NCBI GenBank assembly: GCA_026120035.1
Contig: JALRME010000004.1
Location: 1,302,001-1,366,000 of the forward strand
Length of the DNA: 64,000 nt
From: Coleophoma eucalyptorum
Lineage: Eukaryota > Ascomycota > Leotiomycetes > Helotiales > Dermateaceae
Direction of reading: 5' to 3'
Shown here: in pieces, positions 11,786 to 23,574 of the stretch
How the letters are laid out: each line of letters opens with the position of its first letter
How positions within the stretch are numbered: position 1 is the stretch's first letter
The notes under the pieces: model-generated
The model's input: only the letters and a program-made list of their open reading frames with translations
Told to the model about the DNA's origin: nothing
Databases searched by the model: none
Position numbers and translations under genes: made by a program

Positions 11786-14342
11786 CTAAATAACGGGTCC
11801 AGCCTTAATAACCTCTTCGGTAGCTTCTGAAGAGTACTTCTTGAAGTTCTCAACAAAGAGACCACCAAGTTTAGTGACCTCGGCCTTGAAACTGTCATTT
11901 CCTTGTGTCCAGGCGTTACTTGGGTTAAGAAGTTCTGATGGAACACCAGGGCAAGTCTTTGGTACAGCAAGGTTGAAAGTCTCGTAGTTCTCAAATTGAA
12001 CCTGGGCGAGCTCTCCGGAGTGAATTGCGTCAAGAATAGCACGTGTGTATTTAAGTCTAAGATTATCAGTTACTGAGTCTTTCGGGGATAATAAGAATAA
12101 AAACTTACGGGCAACGCTTGCCACCGGTGGTAGCACCAGCTCCAACCCATCCGGTGTTCAACAACCAGGCGTTAGCCTTGTGCTGCTCAATCTTATCGGC
12201 CAACATCTTAGCATATCGCATTGGGTGAAGAGCCAAGAAAGGTTGAGCGAAACAAGAAGAGAAAGTGGCTTGTGGCTCGGTAATACCATCTTCGGTACCG
12301 GCCATTTTTGAGGTGTATCCAGAGATAAAGTGGAACATAGTTTGGGCGGAGTCAAGCTTGGAGATAGGTGGGAGGACACCGCGGGCATCACAAGTGAGGA
12401 GGATAATGTTGCTTGGGTGGTTGGTCGAAAGACAAGGAATCTTTGCGTTGGAGATGTATTCAATGGGGTAAGCACTGAAATATTGTTAGTGGAAATCGAA
12501 ACAGCTTTCGATATCACAACCTACCATCGGGTGTTCTCCGTCAGGGTACAGTCATCGTAGTCGACTAGACGGGTCTCTGGGCTAAAGACAACGTTCTCAA
12601 GAACTGAACCGAACTTGATGGCATTGAAAATATCTGGTTCCTTCTCACCAGAAAGACCAACACACTTGGCGTAGCACTATAAAAGTCAGAATTGACCAAT
12701 CGAGTGCAACGGGAAATACTTACACCACCCTCAATGTTGAAAACACCACGGTCACTCCAGCAGTGCTCATCATCACCAATCAAGGCACGGTTTGGATCAG
12801 CTGACAGAGTTGTCTTGCCAGTACCAGAAAGACCAAAGAAAACAGTAACATCACCATTCTTGCCCTCGTTGGCAGACGAGTGGAGAGTGAGAACATTGTG
12901 CTTAACTGGCATCTCGTAGAAGAGAACGGTGAAGACACCCTTCTTCATCTCGCCGGCATACTCAGTACCGAGGATAACCATCTCCTTATCAGCGAAGTTG
13001 ATGGCTACTGAGGTTCCTGAGGTCATTCCCTCGGTGTATCTGTTGGCAGGGAAAGAGCCTGCATTGTAAATGGTGTAATCTGGGTGGAAGTGCTCGAGGT
13101 CTTTTCGGTCAGGTCGGATAAGCATGTTGCGCATGAAGAGAGCGTGGTAGGCACGAGCGCAGACAACTCGAACCTTGATTCGGTATTTCTCGTCCCATCC
13201 TGCAAAGCCATCGACAACGTAAATACGATTTCTGGTATTGAGGTAGTCAATTGCTCTTTCACGGTTGATTCGCCAGACCTATGTAGTCGAATGATTAGCA
13301 ACAGGCAAGGGGTCATTGGAAGCACGTGTCATGTGGGCGGATCGGTCCCGGCTATGGGACATTGCATCGCAGCACTAGCGAAATGCGGGGTTGCCAATGC
13401 CGGGGGCACGCGCATGACGTCGCCGAAGACGAAAACAATGAGGACGAAGAGAATGATAGAAAATAGTAGAGTGCGGTTGTTGCTTTGGTTTGTGGTATTG
13501 GTTGTGGTTGTATGTTTGGGCATTTTGGTGTGGCTTGGGGTTGTCTTACATCGGGTGTCATTGGCTTATTTACGGGTCTATTGGTGGCACGTTAGAAAAC
13601 TCCGTTTTCAGCTTTACAAATGTTGCAAGCACTTACCCCCACCAGATCTCATTTTCTGAGCTGGGTTCCTTAACAATTCGCTTGTCTAACGGTGATCGAC
13701 CAGTCTTGGCTCCTGAGTATGCAGTGAGAGCGCCGGTGGATGTGATGGCAGAGCCAGTCTCGTAGACGAGGGCATCTTCGTACAAGGCAGCGACTGAAGG
13801 GTTGGGAACCTGGCCAGAACCTGTTAGTTTTATTTGAGAACGGCTTCTTGAATAGGCAAATACATACGATAGCAACACGGTCATAGTCAATGTGTGCCTT
13901 CTCGTGAAGCTCTTCCTCAAGCTCGGTATGCTCCTTGACGGGCTATGTGCGGGTTAGTAGATGTCAAGTAGATAAGTGCTGGTGAGGACATACAGCAACT
14001 CCGCCAGGGTCTGTAGAAATTATTGAGGTCAGTAATTGTTTATGCAAATGCTAAGGCGATGTATAGTGAGAGAGTAGAGTTAGGGGGGCTGCAGGGTGTA
14101 CAGATCCGTCCCTAGATTCCTACAACAACATGGTGAAGAAACGAGGGTTAGGACTCACGGAGGGCAGTCTTGTTTACAGTGTTGGACACCATTTGGCCGT
14201 CGAGGATCTGTCTGAGGGAGGTAGAGTGGAAATTATTGTTGGACTTGGACTGCTGCTGAGGACCAACGAAGCTGGGGCTAGAATATGGGGATTGAGGTCT
14301 TGGAACTGGGTCTTGAGCGTTCTTAAGTAAGTTGTTCGGCAT
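11786..14342 (-). CDS. PCK1: phosphoenolpyruvate carboxykinase (ATP)
   Basis: Nine exons (14342-14159, 14010-13994, 13942-13868, 13809-13637, 13577-13550, 13278-12724, 12676-12525, 12474-12109, 12056-11786) give 606 aa. Two exons are tiny (17 and 28 nt), and both are needed to restore the conserved N-terminal third. Visible signatures are the P-loop [11 protein letters not shown], the metal-binding segment [18 protein letters not shown] and NTGWVGAG. The enzyme converts oxaloacetate to PEP with ATP and commits carbon to gluconeogenesis in the cytosol. The chosen start adds about 50 residues before an internal Met (MVSNTVNK); that Met is an alternative start. Fungal PEPCK genes are usually induced by acetate, ethanol or amino acids and repressed by glucose, but I see no decisive promoter motif. 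Confidence 0.96.
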
Positions 14343-17300
14343 GGCTGCTATCGTCTTCAGGTCTCGGCTCGTGCGAATGGATTGCTACCAGGTTACGAGG
14401 TTAGCTGTACTATCGGAAGCGGTTGTGGGGAAGATATGAGGTTACAAAGGCCGCTCGCCAATGGGAGTCTGGATCGCGCTGCTGGAGGATGCGACTTTTC
14501 CCGATCTTTGCACGAAACTACGACAGAGCGGGTGGATGCGGAGCGTGTAGGGGTGGGATAGGCAATACTTTTGATGTTTGAAATAATGCGAAGACCGGCG
14601 GCCAGAAGGAGAGCCCGGTTACAGGGTTACAAGATCAAGGCGAGTTAAAATAGATGGTGAAGTGAAGGGAGCGAGGGCGAGATGTTAACTACAGTGAGGA
14701 GTGTGTTTCCTAGGAGTTGTTTAAGGCAACTTGGCTAGCTACTATTATCTAAGCGTGCAGAGAGACCATGAAGTCATCAAATCAGTTCCGTTTGTAGAAG
14801 CACAAGTTAGCAGCGCGTGCCAGGACAAAGGTACTCGAGTATACAACAAATGAAACTCTTGACATCACATCACATACCTACCAGCCATGAATTACATCAC
14901 AAAACGATGCATGTCTTAACTGGGTCGTGGTGGACCACCAGAGCGACGCCCAGTTCCGCATAAGAACCAGCACACGATCAGATGGGTCCCACGCCCACCT
15001 GCACCCGAAAATGTGCGGGGACGGGGACGGGAAAGGGGGGGGGGAAGGAATGCAGTTGCTGGATGCGCTGTAGGTGCTGTACAGGATGTACCTACCTGCC
15101 GTGCAAACGTGCCTACACCTACTACGGTACGATAAGCGTCGGCGGAGCATTCCCGATGACCGCAGTCCCCCGCCTTTGCGCTAACTGGGACTTGGCTTCC
15201 GCAGCATCTGGCCCTGGTCTGGCTGGCTTCCATCATCTCCTTTTGCTGTGCTGCTGTTGGCCCTACCAAGCTGACACTACTGGGCCTGGACAAGGTACCC
15301 GACAGGCTAGAAAACTCCCGAGGTTAAAGTACAGCAGCTTCGTCAGGCTTTGACGCGAGCTTGCCTGCACCTGTGGACAGGCTCGCTGGCTGGGTCGTAC
15401 GCACAACTGAACTGCGACCCGCGAAAGGGAACCTGAGATCTCCCGTTTGCGATCGACTCTGTATGCAATCCTTCCGCCCGCCTTATTTGAGTTGTGCGCG
15501 CATTCCACTCACTGACGCACCCATTTAATGCCTCTGCCACGCTATACTCGTAGATTATGCCTCATCTCCATCCCATCCCATCCAACCGGTCTTGCATGAA
15601 CGGGAAAAACGGGGCAGGGCAAACTCCCAAGAAAGCTTGTCGCGTCCACCCCCATCTGCGACATGTCTGGTTTTCGTCCTCTCTGCCTTACCCGATTTCT
15701 CACATTCTTTCCTTCCGAGAAATGAGGGGGACAGCGTGGTCCTGGCGGGAGAGCCTTTATCCGCTCGTGTTCTCTCCAAGGACGGCAGATATGTACTTAG
15801 CCGCTTCCTACGATGCTAACTAACTAAACCAATTTACAAGTCGACGACAGCTCAACCACCGGATCCTCAGCTCGTTCCCTCCTTCATATTTAGCAGCATG
15901 ACCCGAAATGCCGCAGCCGTCGAATCCAGCAGCACAGCCGATGACACCGAGTACAGGATAACCAAGGCATCTCTTGTCTCGATTCCATCGCCCCGTCATT
16001 TTCACATGTCTAAGCGACCCGACCTGACCCGAAATCGCTAAATGCGTCTTATTATTGATTGCCTTCAAACTTGGCCGGCCCTGCTTATGATCGAATCAAT
16101 AGCCCGCCTTCTCTGGATAAAAGCAACCGCTCAGTTCAGCTCGGTCTCAGATCTCATTGCCTCACCTCATCTGTTTTAGGGAGTCTGTCTGACCGAGTTC
16201 ATGCCTCTTCAGAAAATGTGCACGTGAATATGGCGACTCGTGGCCCACGAAGCTACACTTTGACGCATCCGAGTGTAACCTTACCTCTGAGAGACTTTCC
16301 TTAGTGTCTTTGTTTTCGTTTTCACTTTTCCCTTGTGTGCTCGTCACTACTCAGCACCTGAGAGCTTTACCAAAGTGTAGAGTTCAGAGTCACAAATCAT
16401 AGGCCTCTTAGTCCAGTTGAGAAGTCAAGAGGATTGTGGTTTCCCAGCAAGTTGCTGAAACTACCTCGGGAGTCGGAATACTGCCAACTTAATAGGCTGG
16501 GGTATTTGAGGAGTTGAGTGCCATTATACTTGGCGTAATCCTTGATGGATCCTTCAGCCGTGGCAGCCAAAATATTGTTAACTTAATATGCAGGTGCATT
16601 TGAGGAAGTACGAGGCCATTATACTTGGCATTATCCTAGATGGATCCTTCAACCGTGGCAAATTCTAATACTTAAATTCAAGTATATTGACTTTACCAGA
16701 AAACTATTCTCCCATTGAATAGTGGTCAATCATCGGGAGAAAGTATCTCTAACGGCTCTTGGCTGATATGTATTTTCACTGTTGGTTAAGAAGTACAACC
16801 TACCATCGACTATCTCTTACGCCAATAAATTTTCCACGCTTCTTGGTATTAAGGAGGTTTTAGAGATGAGAGATATGTTCTATACCTTAAAACATTCACT
16901 AGCCCGCAAGGGCGGTGCACCATATACTGAAAAGAGGTAGATGATATAAGGAAACAATGTACTCGGTTTCTTCCCGAGTCATTTCGTAGAGTCACGCGCA
17001 GGTTGACTTTTTTTCATCCAGCCGGTGCGTTTTCATTCATCTTCCTCTTCGCCGATGCCTTTTATAAGGCTAATTTAGCGCTACACTAGCACTACACGAC
17101 CAAAATTGTCAACTCCATGCACTAATCTTCCACCCGACTCTAAATCATTTGGATCATCTGTCGCACTTCATTAACCTGCGAAGAAGACTCGTAGGGCAAA
17201 ATTGTCAACGTCCCCTTTATCTGTAGCATCGGGAAACTTCAACGTGTTCTGACCCGAATGCCTGCGCGAGGACCTAGATTGCTTCAAAATGGGTTCCGGC

Positions 17301-18763
17301 GGACCCCTTTCAATGATATGATGTATGGAGTTCGTCTAATCTCAGCGGTGAGCGAGTGGTCCTGCTTCCACATTTGTTTCGTCCGAAGGATCCGATTTCT
17401 TGGAGTCTTTTTTTTTCATTTCTAGGACAACACTATGCGCCAGGGAAGGTAGAGTGTTATTTGTTGGAAGATGAGTGTCTAGGCTCCTTGCTGACAACAT
17501 CCCCTGTGGTACTTCCGGAACTTTCTTTGCTGTCCGAGAGGACACAACCATTTATGGCCATTAGGCAAATTAACTCCCGCACATATTTTCTGAGCTCAAA
17601 GAAACGTAGAGTTTACTTGGGAATTACTCCGTGCGAGAATCTGGCGTGGTTATGTCTGCATTAACCGGGGGCTGCCTCATTCTCCTGCTCATCCTCGCTT
17701 GCATCTTCCACATTTGGAGGTCTGGACGATGGTGGAAAAATAGACGTAGAAGTTTCCGGAGCTCGGAAATGACTTGGTAGGTCTTTCCTTCTGAGGTGTT
17801 CCGAAGCTGAGTGTTGGGTTCTTCCTTGGTTTTTTTCCCGGTGATTTGAGAGCCGGAAAAAAAGTCCCTTGCTCTCTTGAAAACTTGGAACGGGAAGCCA
17901 AAAAAAAGGGAGAAGGAGGTAGATATAGCGTTTGAAAACGTAAAGCTGTATGATAAGTTGGGGTAAACTGTGGGGAGTTGTCAAGTGAGGATCGGCACGA
18001 CCCGTTTAGCTCTAACACTTTGCTTGTATTGCTTTTATGAAGTGCCCATTATCTACTTTATCTTGATCCGTTAATCCCTGCATACATATGCTATCTATTC
18101 AGATCTTAACTAAGACTTCTATTGCTGCTTTTGATTCGTAGCCTCTTTTAAGTAAGGAAATGGCTTTGTTTCAATAGCCTGGATTTGGCCCTTGAAGATG
18201 AGGTTTACGTTTTCATGCGTTAGATGAAGTTTATTGCATTTCTATAGTAAATACTACGGATAATTTAGTGGTTTGAATGATGTCAGTGGAAGACCTATAG
18301 ATTATAAAGAGAAGAACACTTGCAACAATATTCATACCATGAGGTTCTCATAAAATAAAGTAGTATTACTGGGGTAGAGGGGGGGGGTATGCTTTGTTTT
18401 TAAGTATGAACGGAAAACCAGTATTATAGAATGTATCTGTTTCAGCTGAAACACAAATGAACAATAGTATATATTTCTGGTGTTAGTACAGACCATTGCA
18501 AAGAACCAGATGGACTTTTTCTAGTTCATATTTGTTGGCAAATATGCAATTGGATCCCTAGCATTTGGCGATGAGTTATCTGAACTTGTATCCTTAGCAC
18601 ATGAACTCTGCCTTGTGAAAAATAATTGTACCATCTATTTGCCTTTGAAGATGACCTTTTCATAACGAAAAGTGAAGACTCATTTATATTATATTAAGCT
18701 TTGAAAGCCTTCGCTTCCAGCCTGCTTTCAATTTTACTATATTTCCATTTGTCCTTGGCCCCC
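14343..18763. other. 4.4-kb gene-poor region upstream of PEPCK
   Basis: This holds the PEPCK promoter (about 14343-14900), then a mixed GC stretch with long G and C runs (for example near 15030), then AT-rich DNA from about 16370 to 18700. No reading frame here looks coding and no frame combination gave a family I know. It contains the tandem repeat listed separately, two copies of caaaattgtcaac at about 17101 and 17197, and a G-run near 18380. It could hide a non-coding transcript or a decayed transposon. Confidence 0.5.
16486..16660. repeat. two-copy degenerate tandem repeat, 94-bp period
   Basis: Copy one is 16486-16565 and copy two is 16580-16660. Both begin with aacttaata and end with ccgtggca. 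They share long blocks such as ccattatacttggc and gatggatccttca. I estimate roughly 80% identity by eye, with a one-base length difference. Neither copy is coding. It may be a relic of a larger element. Confidence 0.75.
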
Positions 18764-20061
18764 TTAATTCCCTTTCTTCAAAGCACTAGGCAAAGTCTCC
18801 GCTGCATCACCTACAAACAAAAAATCATCCTTCCCCAATCCCCTCGCAGAGCCAAGGTCGGCACCATCGACGTTAAACACGGCGACCTTAGCCCCCTTTT
18901 TGCGAGCAACATCCACATAGCCTGCAGCAGGGTAGACTGTTGCTGTAGTGCCGATGACCATGATGAGATCAATGGGACCCTGCGATATGAACTTGGTGAT
19001 TTCGGAGATTGTGTTTACTGGTAGGGCTTCGCCGAACCAGACCACACCTGGTCTCAGGAGGCCGGTACGGCATTTGGGACAGTGAGGAAGTTGGGAAGTT
19101 GGGATCGTTTGGCCCTTGGAGGACTTTTTGGAGGATTTGCCACTGGCTTTGTGTTTAGCGCTTGAATCAGAGGTTCCATCTACGGTATCTGCTGCGTCCA
19201 TGCGTGGATCTTCCTCTGAAGTGATTGCTAGTGAAGGGTGGACGGGGTCGTTGAAATTATCTCGCTCGATATAGCCGCAACGTTCGTTGAAGCATTTAAT
19301 ATCAAAGAGAGAGCCGTGTAGGAGTTTGAGCTGAGCTGGTGGGTGAGCAGCTCGTGTTGATAAACCTAGTTCAATGTTAGCACATGGAATATATTAACTA
19401 TATTTCAATTCTCTTGCACGCCCTCCCCCCGGCCCCATATCCCCGGGAAACCAGATAAGAGTTGAAATAAACTATCCATACCATCAACATTCTGGCTAAG
19501 GCACCAAAATTCCGGCATGCGTTTTGCCAGTTCGGTCAGAGCGTAATGAGCCGGGTTAGGTTCTGCTTGGAGAGCCTTATGACGACGATAACTATAGAAC
19601 AACCAGACAAGTCCCGGGTCTTCTTCAAAAGCCTCGGGGGTTGCAAGAACGGTTGCGTCGTGGTTTCTCCACATGCCCCCTGCGCCTCGGAAGGTTGAGA
19701 GGCCAGATGATGCTGAGAGCCCTAATCGAGAGTATTAGTACAATCAGACCTAGAAGGAGAAGGTTAGGTAGTGCTGTGAGGAAAACGTACCAGCTCCGCA
19801 TACTAAAGAGAGTAAGTGTTAGTTTGATGGTTTGATTCATTAAAACTTGGAAATCGGAACCAGGGTAATCAAAGGAGACCTACAAGCCAGTACACGTTTT
19901 GAGCCTTTTAGAAGAGTGCGGAAAGCCTCGATATCAGAACTCGGGCCTTGAGCAGCCATCTTGTCCAAGGAGTGGCTCGAGGTAAAACGATATCTAGTTC
20001 TGTTGAAGCTTTTGAAAAGCGGGAGGGTAGTTGCGAGAGGTGTTCTTGGTCTCGAAAGCAT
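18764..20061 (-). CDS. class III sirtuin, SIRT5-like deacylase, probably mitochondrial
   Basis: Four exons (20061-19884, 19802-19791, 19721-19482, 19365-18764) give 343 aa from the upstream ATG, or 309 aa from a second in-frame ATG at 19959. Exon 2 is only 12 nt and completes the NAD-binding motif CGAGLSASSG (61-70), so it is required. Other marks are STFRGAGG, QNVDG, LLHGSLF (catalytic His) and four zinc cysteines: CFNERC, then CPKC. LFYSYRR carries the Tyr and Arg (Y106, R109) that in SIRT5-type sirtuins bind acidic acyl groups, so desuccinylase/demalonylase activity is likely (family inference). The 34 extra N-terminal residues are Arg/Ser/Thr-rich without acids until the end, like a mitochondrial presequence. 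A Ser/Lys-rich loop sits between the two cysteine pairs. Confidence 0.9.
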
Positions 20062-20551
20062 CCCAGCCTTCTCTTATACAGCAAGTGTCTACATACGGCC
20101 AACCTGGTTGCCTGTAGGAGAGAGCAATGTCGTGGGTACCTGGAGCACCCGGAGGAGAGCCTCATTGGATGACATGACATAATAAAAAGGTGGGGTTCAG
20201 GGGCTCGCTTCAAGGCAAGGCAGGCCCTTTGTTACCTGATCCTGTCACCGATGAAGTCGTTGCAGTCAGTCAGTTCACTTGCATGCTGACACTGTTGCTT
20301 CGGTATGACTCTTTCACAAACTCGGACGATTATTCGCTACAGCTGATCTAGATTCCTGAGATACTTCTACGACATGCGCTTGTCGAAATGAGTTTACTTA
20401 AATTTTCTAATTATCCCAGTGATTTTTTACCCTGACCTTTTATCTCATATATGCGATATCATTCGCAAGGCGATCATGAGTCTCACAGACTACCCAGGAT
20501 AACTTAGACGCTGTTTTGAAGACTGGTGGGGCCTATCTTCGCGCTCTTCAC
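20062..20551. promoter_or_regulatory. sirtuin upstream region and SUP35 3' end
   Basis: The two genes are in tandem on the minus strand. These 490 bases should hold the sirtuin promoter and the SUP35 3' UTR. No motif was recognised. Confidence 0.4.
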
Positions 20552-22885
20552 TTAAGCAGCAACAACCTCCTCGGTGATCAACTTGGTGATCTTGCCAATG
20601 GCAATAGTTTGTCCCTGATTATGTTAGCAACATGCCTGTTGTGCAAAGGGAACTAAACTTACCTGATCTCTCAGCGTAAATCGTCCAAGTTGTGGATAAT
20701 CCTCGAACTTCTCAACACAGACGGATCCTGCTCCACCAATAACCTCCATTCGAGCGATAATGCTGTCGCCCCTCTTGGCGTGAGTTGGTGGAACCTTGCT
20801 CTTTCTGCCAGTCCCCTTCTGGAGCTTGTGCAGTAGTGCTGCAAAAGTGACCTCCTCAATGGCTGAGTGGACATGCATGACACAGTTAAAGCCTGCAGAG
20901 AGGATACTCTTCAGATCCAGGATGACAATCTGGGCCTCGAAGGCAGAAACACAGTGAACCAGTCGCTTAGGCGAGCACAGCACGAATCCGGGCAAGATAT
21001 CTTCTTCTTCGATACCACGCAGCCGCAACCTGGCTTGGTCACCGCACTGTGCGATGTCCACTTCATCCTCAGTCTCGCCGTATGTAGCAGCGACTTCAAC
21101 TTTGTCTCGGTTGGGCATCAAAATCAAGCTCATTCCCTTCTTGACGACACCAGCCTCAATCTTACCCTCAACGATGGTACCCATATCTCGGTACTTTCCG
21201 TTCACTGGCATCATGAAGGGTGCGTTGACCTTACGCTCCAGGGTGGTCATGTTGTCAAGGTACTCCAACAGGGACGGTCCGTCATAGAAGCTACACACTC
21301 CCGCCGGAATGCGGTCCTTGATACCCATAGTCTGTTGTGCTGCAATGGGCATGAAGAAAACATCTTTCTTGAGGTTGTAACCAGTCTGCTTCAAGAAGTT
21401 GCTGAGCTTGCTGGTACACTCTTGGTATCTCTTCTCGGACCATTCGACGGTTGGGTCATCCATCTTATTGATCACGACAACGAGTTTGTTCACACCTTGA
21501 GTCTTAGCCAACATTGCGTGCTCTCTGGTTTGACCTCCCTTTTCGAAACCAGTCTCATACTCTCCCTTTCTTGCAGAGATGACAAGAATGCCAACATCTG
21601 CTTGTGAAGCACCACCAATCATACTTGGAACGTATGTCTTGTGTCCTGGTGCATCGAGAATACTGTACTTGCGCTTCTCAGTCTCGAAATGTGCACGTCC
21701 AACTTCTACCGTCTTTCCCTTGGATCTCTCCTCCTTGGTCAGATCCAGTGCCCATGATAGATACCATGTCTCACGTCCCATATCCTTGGCCTCTTTTTTG
21801 TTCTTTTCCATGGTTCGCTCGTCAACCATTCCAGTGGCGTACAAGATTGATCCTCCGAGAGTTGACTTTCCAGCATCAACGTGACCAATGAAAATGATAT
21901 TGACGTGCTCCTTGCCATAAATGCTGGTGAGTGTTTCCTCATCGACATCGGCTGAAGCAATTTCCTTCTCGACAGCATCTGCTTCTCGAATGGCAGCTTT
22001 GTTGGCAGCTCGTGTTGGACTTGACCGACCCGAAGAAGGAGAAGGAGAAGTTTTGCCACTGTCTCCAGCAGCTTTCTCTGTCTTCTCAATAGCCTTCACA
22101 GCGGCAACCTTGGCACCGGCCTCTGGAGTAGGTGTTGGCTCCTTCTTTGCCTCTTCCTTCTTTGGTGCCGCTGCGGCTGGAGCACCGATAGAAAGTACCT
22201 TGGCCTTAGGCTTTGGTGCCTCTCCTCCAATGCTCAACACTTTTGGTGCACCATCCTTAACCGTGACTGGCTTGTTCAGGTCTCCAGCTGATCCATCAGT
22301 CGGTCGCTTCGCGATTGTGGGGGTTTGACGAGCAGGTTGAGCGGCAGCAGCTGAAGATGCAGCAGCTGGCTGTTGAGCGTAGCCTGGGTATTGTTGTGCT
22401 AATGTCACGTCAGCAGAAAATCCATGGAGAGTTCAAGCGCAAGAAATAGAAATTCAAACCACATGAAAATCTTTGAGATCGGCCATAGGCCAAAAGGGAA
22501 GCATGCACTGCTTCGAAAGGTTTGGCTCACCGTATTGCTGGTTATAACCTCCTTGGTTGTATCCACCGTACCCTCCTCCTTGCTGGTACTGATACCCTCC
22601 TTGTTGTTGGCCATATTGGGGATAACCATAGCCGGAGGCTTGCTGGTTGTAGTAATTCTGATTATACTGCTGGTCATATCCTCCGCCGTATTGTTGGAAG
22701 GTCTGGCCGGGCTGGAAGGATTGTGCGCCGGGCTGGAAGGAGTTTGCACCAGGGCGGAACGTAGCAGCGGGCTGCTGCTGCTGCTGCTGCTGCTGCTGGT
22801 TGTTCAGGTTCATCTGTTGTGTCTGGCGCGACAGGTTGTCCTCCTGCGCAGCTGGGTCGTCTTCCCATGAGTTGAGATCGGACAT
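20552..22885 (-). CDS. SUP35: eukaryotic release factor 3 (eRF3/Sup35), GTPase
   Basis: Three exons (22885-22531, 22398-20663, 20614-20552) give 717 aa; the last exon codes only 20 residues. The N domain (about 1-135) is rich in Gln, Asn, Gly and Tyr. It has nine Gln in a row and GGY/QQ-type repeats like the yeast Sup35 prion domain. Next is an Ala/Lys/Pro-rich, charged M domain. The EF1A-like GTPase has GHVDAGKST (P-loop), DAPGH, NKMD and two beta-barrel domains ending in the usual short basic/acidic tail. With eRF1 it drives stop-codon recognition and peptide release in the cytoplasm. The first intron falls inside the prion-like region. It is divergent from YRB30. Confidence 0.97.
22771..22797. 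repeat. (GCT)9 microsatellite coding polyglutamine in SUP35
   Basis: Nine uninterrupted GCT units on the plus strand read as nine CAG (Gln) codons in the SUP35 N domain on the minus strand. The absence of CAA interruptions makes length change by slippage likely. Confidence 0.9.
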
Positions 22886-23574
22886 GTTTGCGGTATTGTG
22901 CGAGTCTGGGGGTGGTGTTGTGCTCGTGAACAGGCTCGTGGGCAGGAAGGGGAATACTTTTGATGAGGTCGCCTTTCTGCAGTGTAGTGTAGTGCAAAAT
23001 GTGTGTGGGGCTTGCCGCAGCAGAGCGGGAGTCACTTGCGATATTATGTAGTTTCTTGGAGGGGTAAGGCAAAGGCACTCTACGCTATCTCTATGGACAA
23101 CGCCGGGAAAATACAAAGAAAGTAAGCAAATGAGTCACTAATGATGCCCAAAGACGTTGCCAAAGAATTATTATTTAAACCATATCAAAATAATTAATGA
23201 TGGGGCTGGACAGACCTGATCCTCATGGTATCCGGCCGGACCTCTTTTCAGCCACCAAGGTCCTTCCTGCTTTCACCCAACTCTCTCTCTCTCTTTGCTG
23301 CCCAGCGCTGCCCAACCAGCCAATGATGTCAATAGAGGCGAAACCTTTTGGGCCCCACACAACTGTCGCGTAAAGTGGAAAACGCGTGACCCGGACAGAG
23401 TGGCAGAGAACCGAGATGTTGCAGACGAGCCCTGGAAAGTAAACATTGACAAGACTGCACTTTTAGAGCTGCTCCTATGCTAGATCCGACCTTGGGACAT
23501 TCCTTGCACTCTGGGTCATGACCTTGGGTCTTATACCAGCTTTCTGGTGTAACATTCGACGCCGTTAAGGCAGC
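22886..23574. promoter_or_regulatory. divergent promoter region, SUP35 / YRB30
   Basis: Start codons on opposite strands face away across 689 bases. A short CT microsatellite lies near 23281-23295. No other motif was recognised. Confidence 0.4.

Noticed and set aside
20867..21607. 246-codon plus-strand frame
   Set aside because: It is the antisense shadow of the strongly conserved SUP35 GTPase exon.
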